From assembly GCF_002261425.1 (NCBI RefSeq), contig NZ_NEVJ01000003.1, forward strand, positions 868,001 through 932,000: DNA of 64,000 bases. Reading direction: 5' to 3'. Made by a program: the position numbers and the translations under genes. Under the pieces are notes generated by a model, which worked only from the letters and a program-made list of their open reading frames with translations, did no database searches and had not been told where the DNA came from. This DNA is from Bordetella genomosp. 9. Lineage in GTDB: Bacteria > Pseudomonadota > Gammaproteobacteria > Burkholderiales > Burkholderiaceae_B. Positions 63,892 to 64,000 of this stretch are shown one piece after another (positions within the stretch are counted from its first letter, which is position 1; each line of letters opens with the position of its first letter).

Positions 63892-64000
63892 TTTCATAAG
63901 GCCAAAGTTGGCTTCGGGCGACGCCGTTTCAGGGGATGATACGGGATATCCCCTAGGGAGGTCCGCGCAGTCGCCGCGCGGCCGGGGCGATATCGGATAA
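63892..64000. other. Window end, no gene seen
   Basis: No ORF is recognisable in the last 109 bp. A small inverted repeat (GGGGAT at about 63933 and ATCCCC at about 63950) may be a hairpin. What lies to the right cannot be judged. Confidence 0.4.

Overview
The window is high-GC DNA from a betaproteobacterium of the family Alcaligenaceae, most likely a Bordetella or close relative such as Achromobacter. This rests on the gmk-rpoZ-spoT block, the mltG-tmk-holB-tatD block, a complete ugp glycerol-phosphate importer, and the density of amino-acid/organic-acid transport and CoA-transferase genes. I assigned the taxon by gene content only. No rRNA, tRNA, insertion sequence, prophage or CRISPR array is visible. 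Nearly all the sequence is coding, and most GC-rich antisense frames are open, so strand choice rests on recognisable motifs.

Layout. 0-7 kb: a secreted trypsin-like protease cut by the left edge, then a minus-strand HtrA-like protease, MoxR ATPase, DUF58 and VWA (Bat-type) operon, with a second VWA paralogue divergent from it. 7-11 kb: a bestrophin-like channel, then a probable zinc-uptake unit (small His/Cys protein plus ZnuD-like TonB-dependent receptor) behind a convincing Zur box. 11-17 kb: NlpC/P60 hydrolase, SDR oxidoreductase, gmk-rpoZ-spoT, and a putative Stv-domain protein. 17-24 kb: a minus-strand unit with a MarR regulator behind a 31-bp perfect palindrome, a fused hydantoinase/5-oxoprolinase and a polar amino-acid ABC importer. 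24-30 kb: mltG-tmk-holB-tatD-ankyrin, then ygfZ and proC. 30-35 kb: ugpBAEC with a possible PHO box and a strong ugpB-ugpA stem-loop. 35-39 kb: kefF-kefC, arginase and a DoxX protein. 39-50 kb: a tiny Tyr-rich lipoprotein, a Gln-rich WXXGXW protein, an exported peroxiredoxin, ArsC, a CoA-transferase with unusual domain order, a TPR protein, glutathione peroxidase, amidase, an Lrp regulator with divergent EamA exporter, a two-gene lipoate ligase and a DUF3298-like lipoprotein.

50.3-64 kb is the most interesting part: a catabolic island of aldehyde dehydrogenase, alpha/beta hydrolase, a 4,5-dihydroxyphthalate-decarboxylase-like protein, a three-subunit molybdenum hydroxylase, a CoxG-like protein, a nitrate/taurine-type ABC importer, an aspartate-dehydrogenase-like enzyme, a cupin and a TetR regulator. 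Five copies of a 16-bp palindrome (TTGACYANNTRGTCAA-like) lie in front of its transcription units and nowhere else that I noticed. They resemble the E. coli RutR operator. I infer a TetR-controlled pathway that imports, hydroxylates and decarboxylates an aromatic, probably N-heterocyclic, carboxylate. The substrate is unknown.
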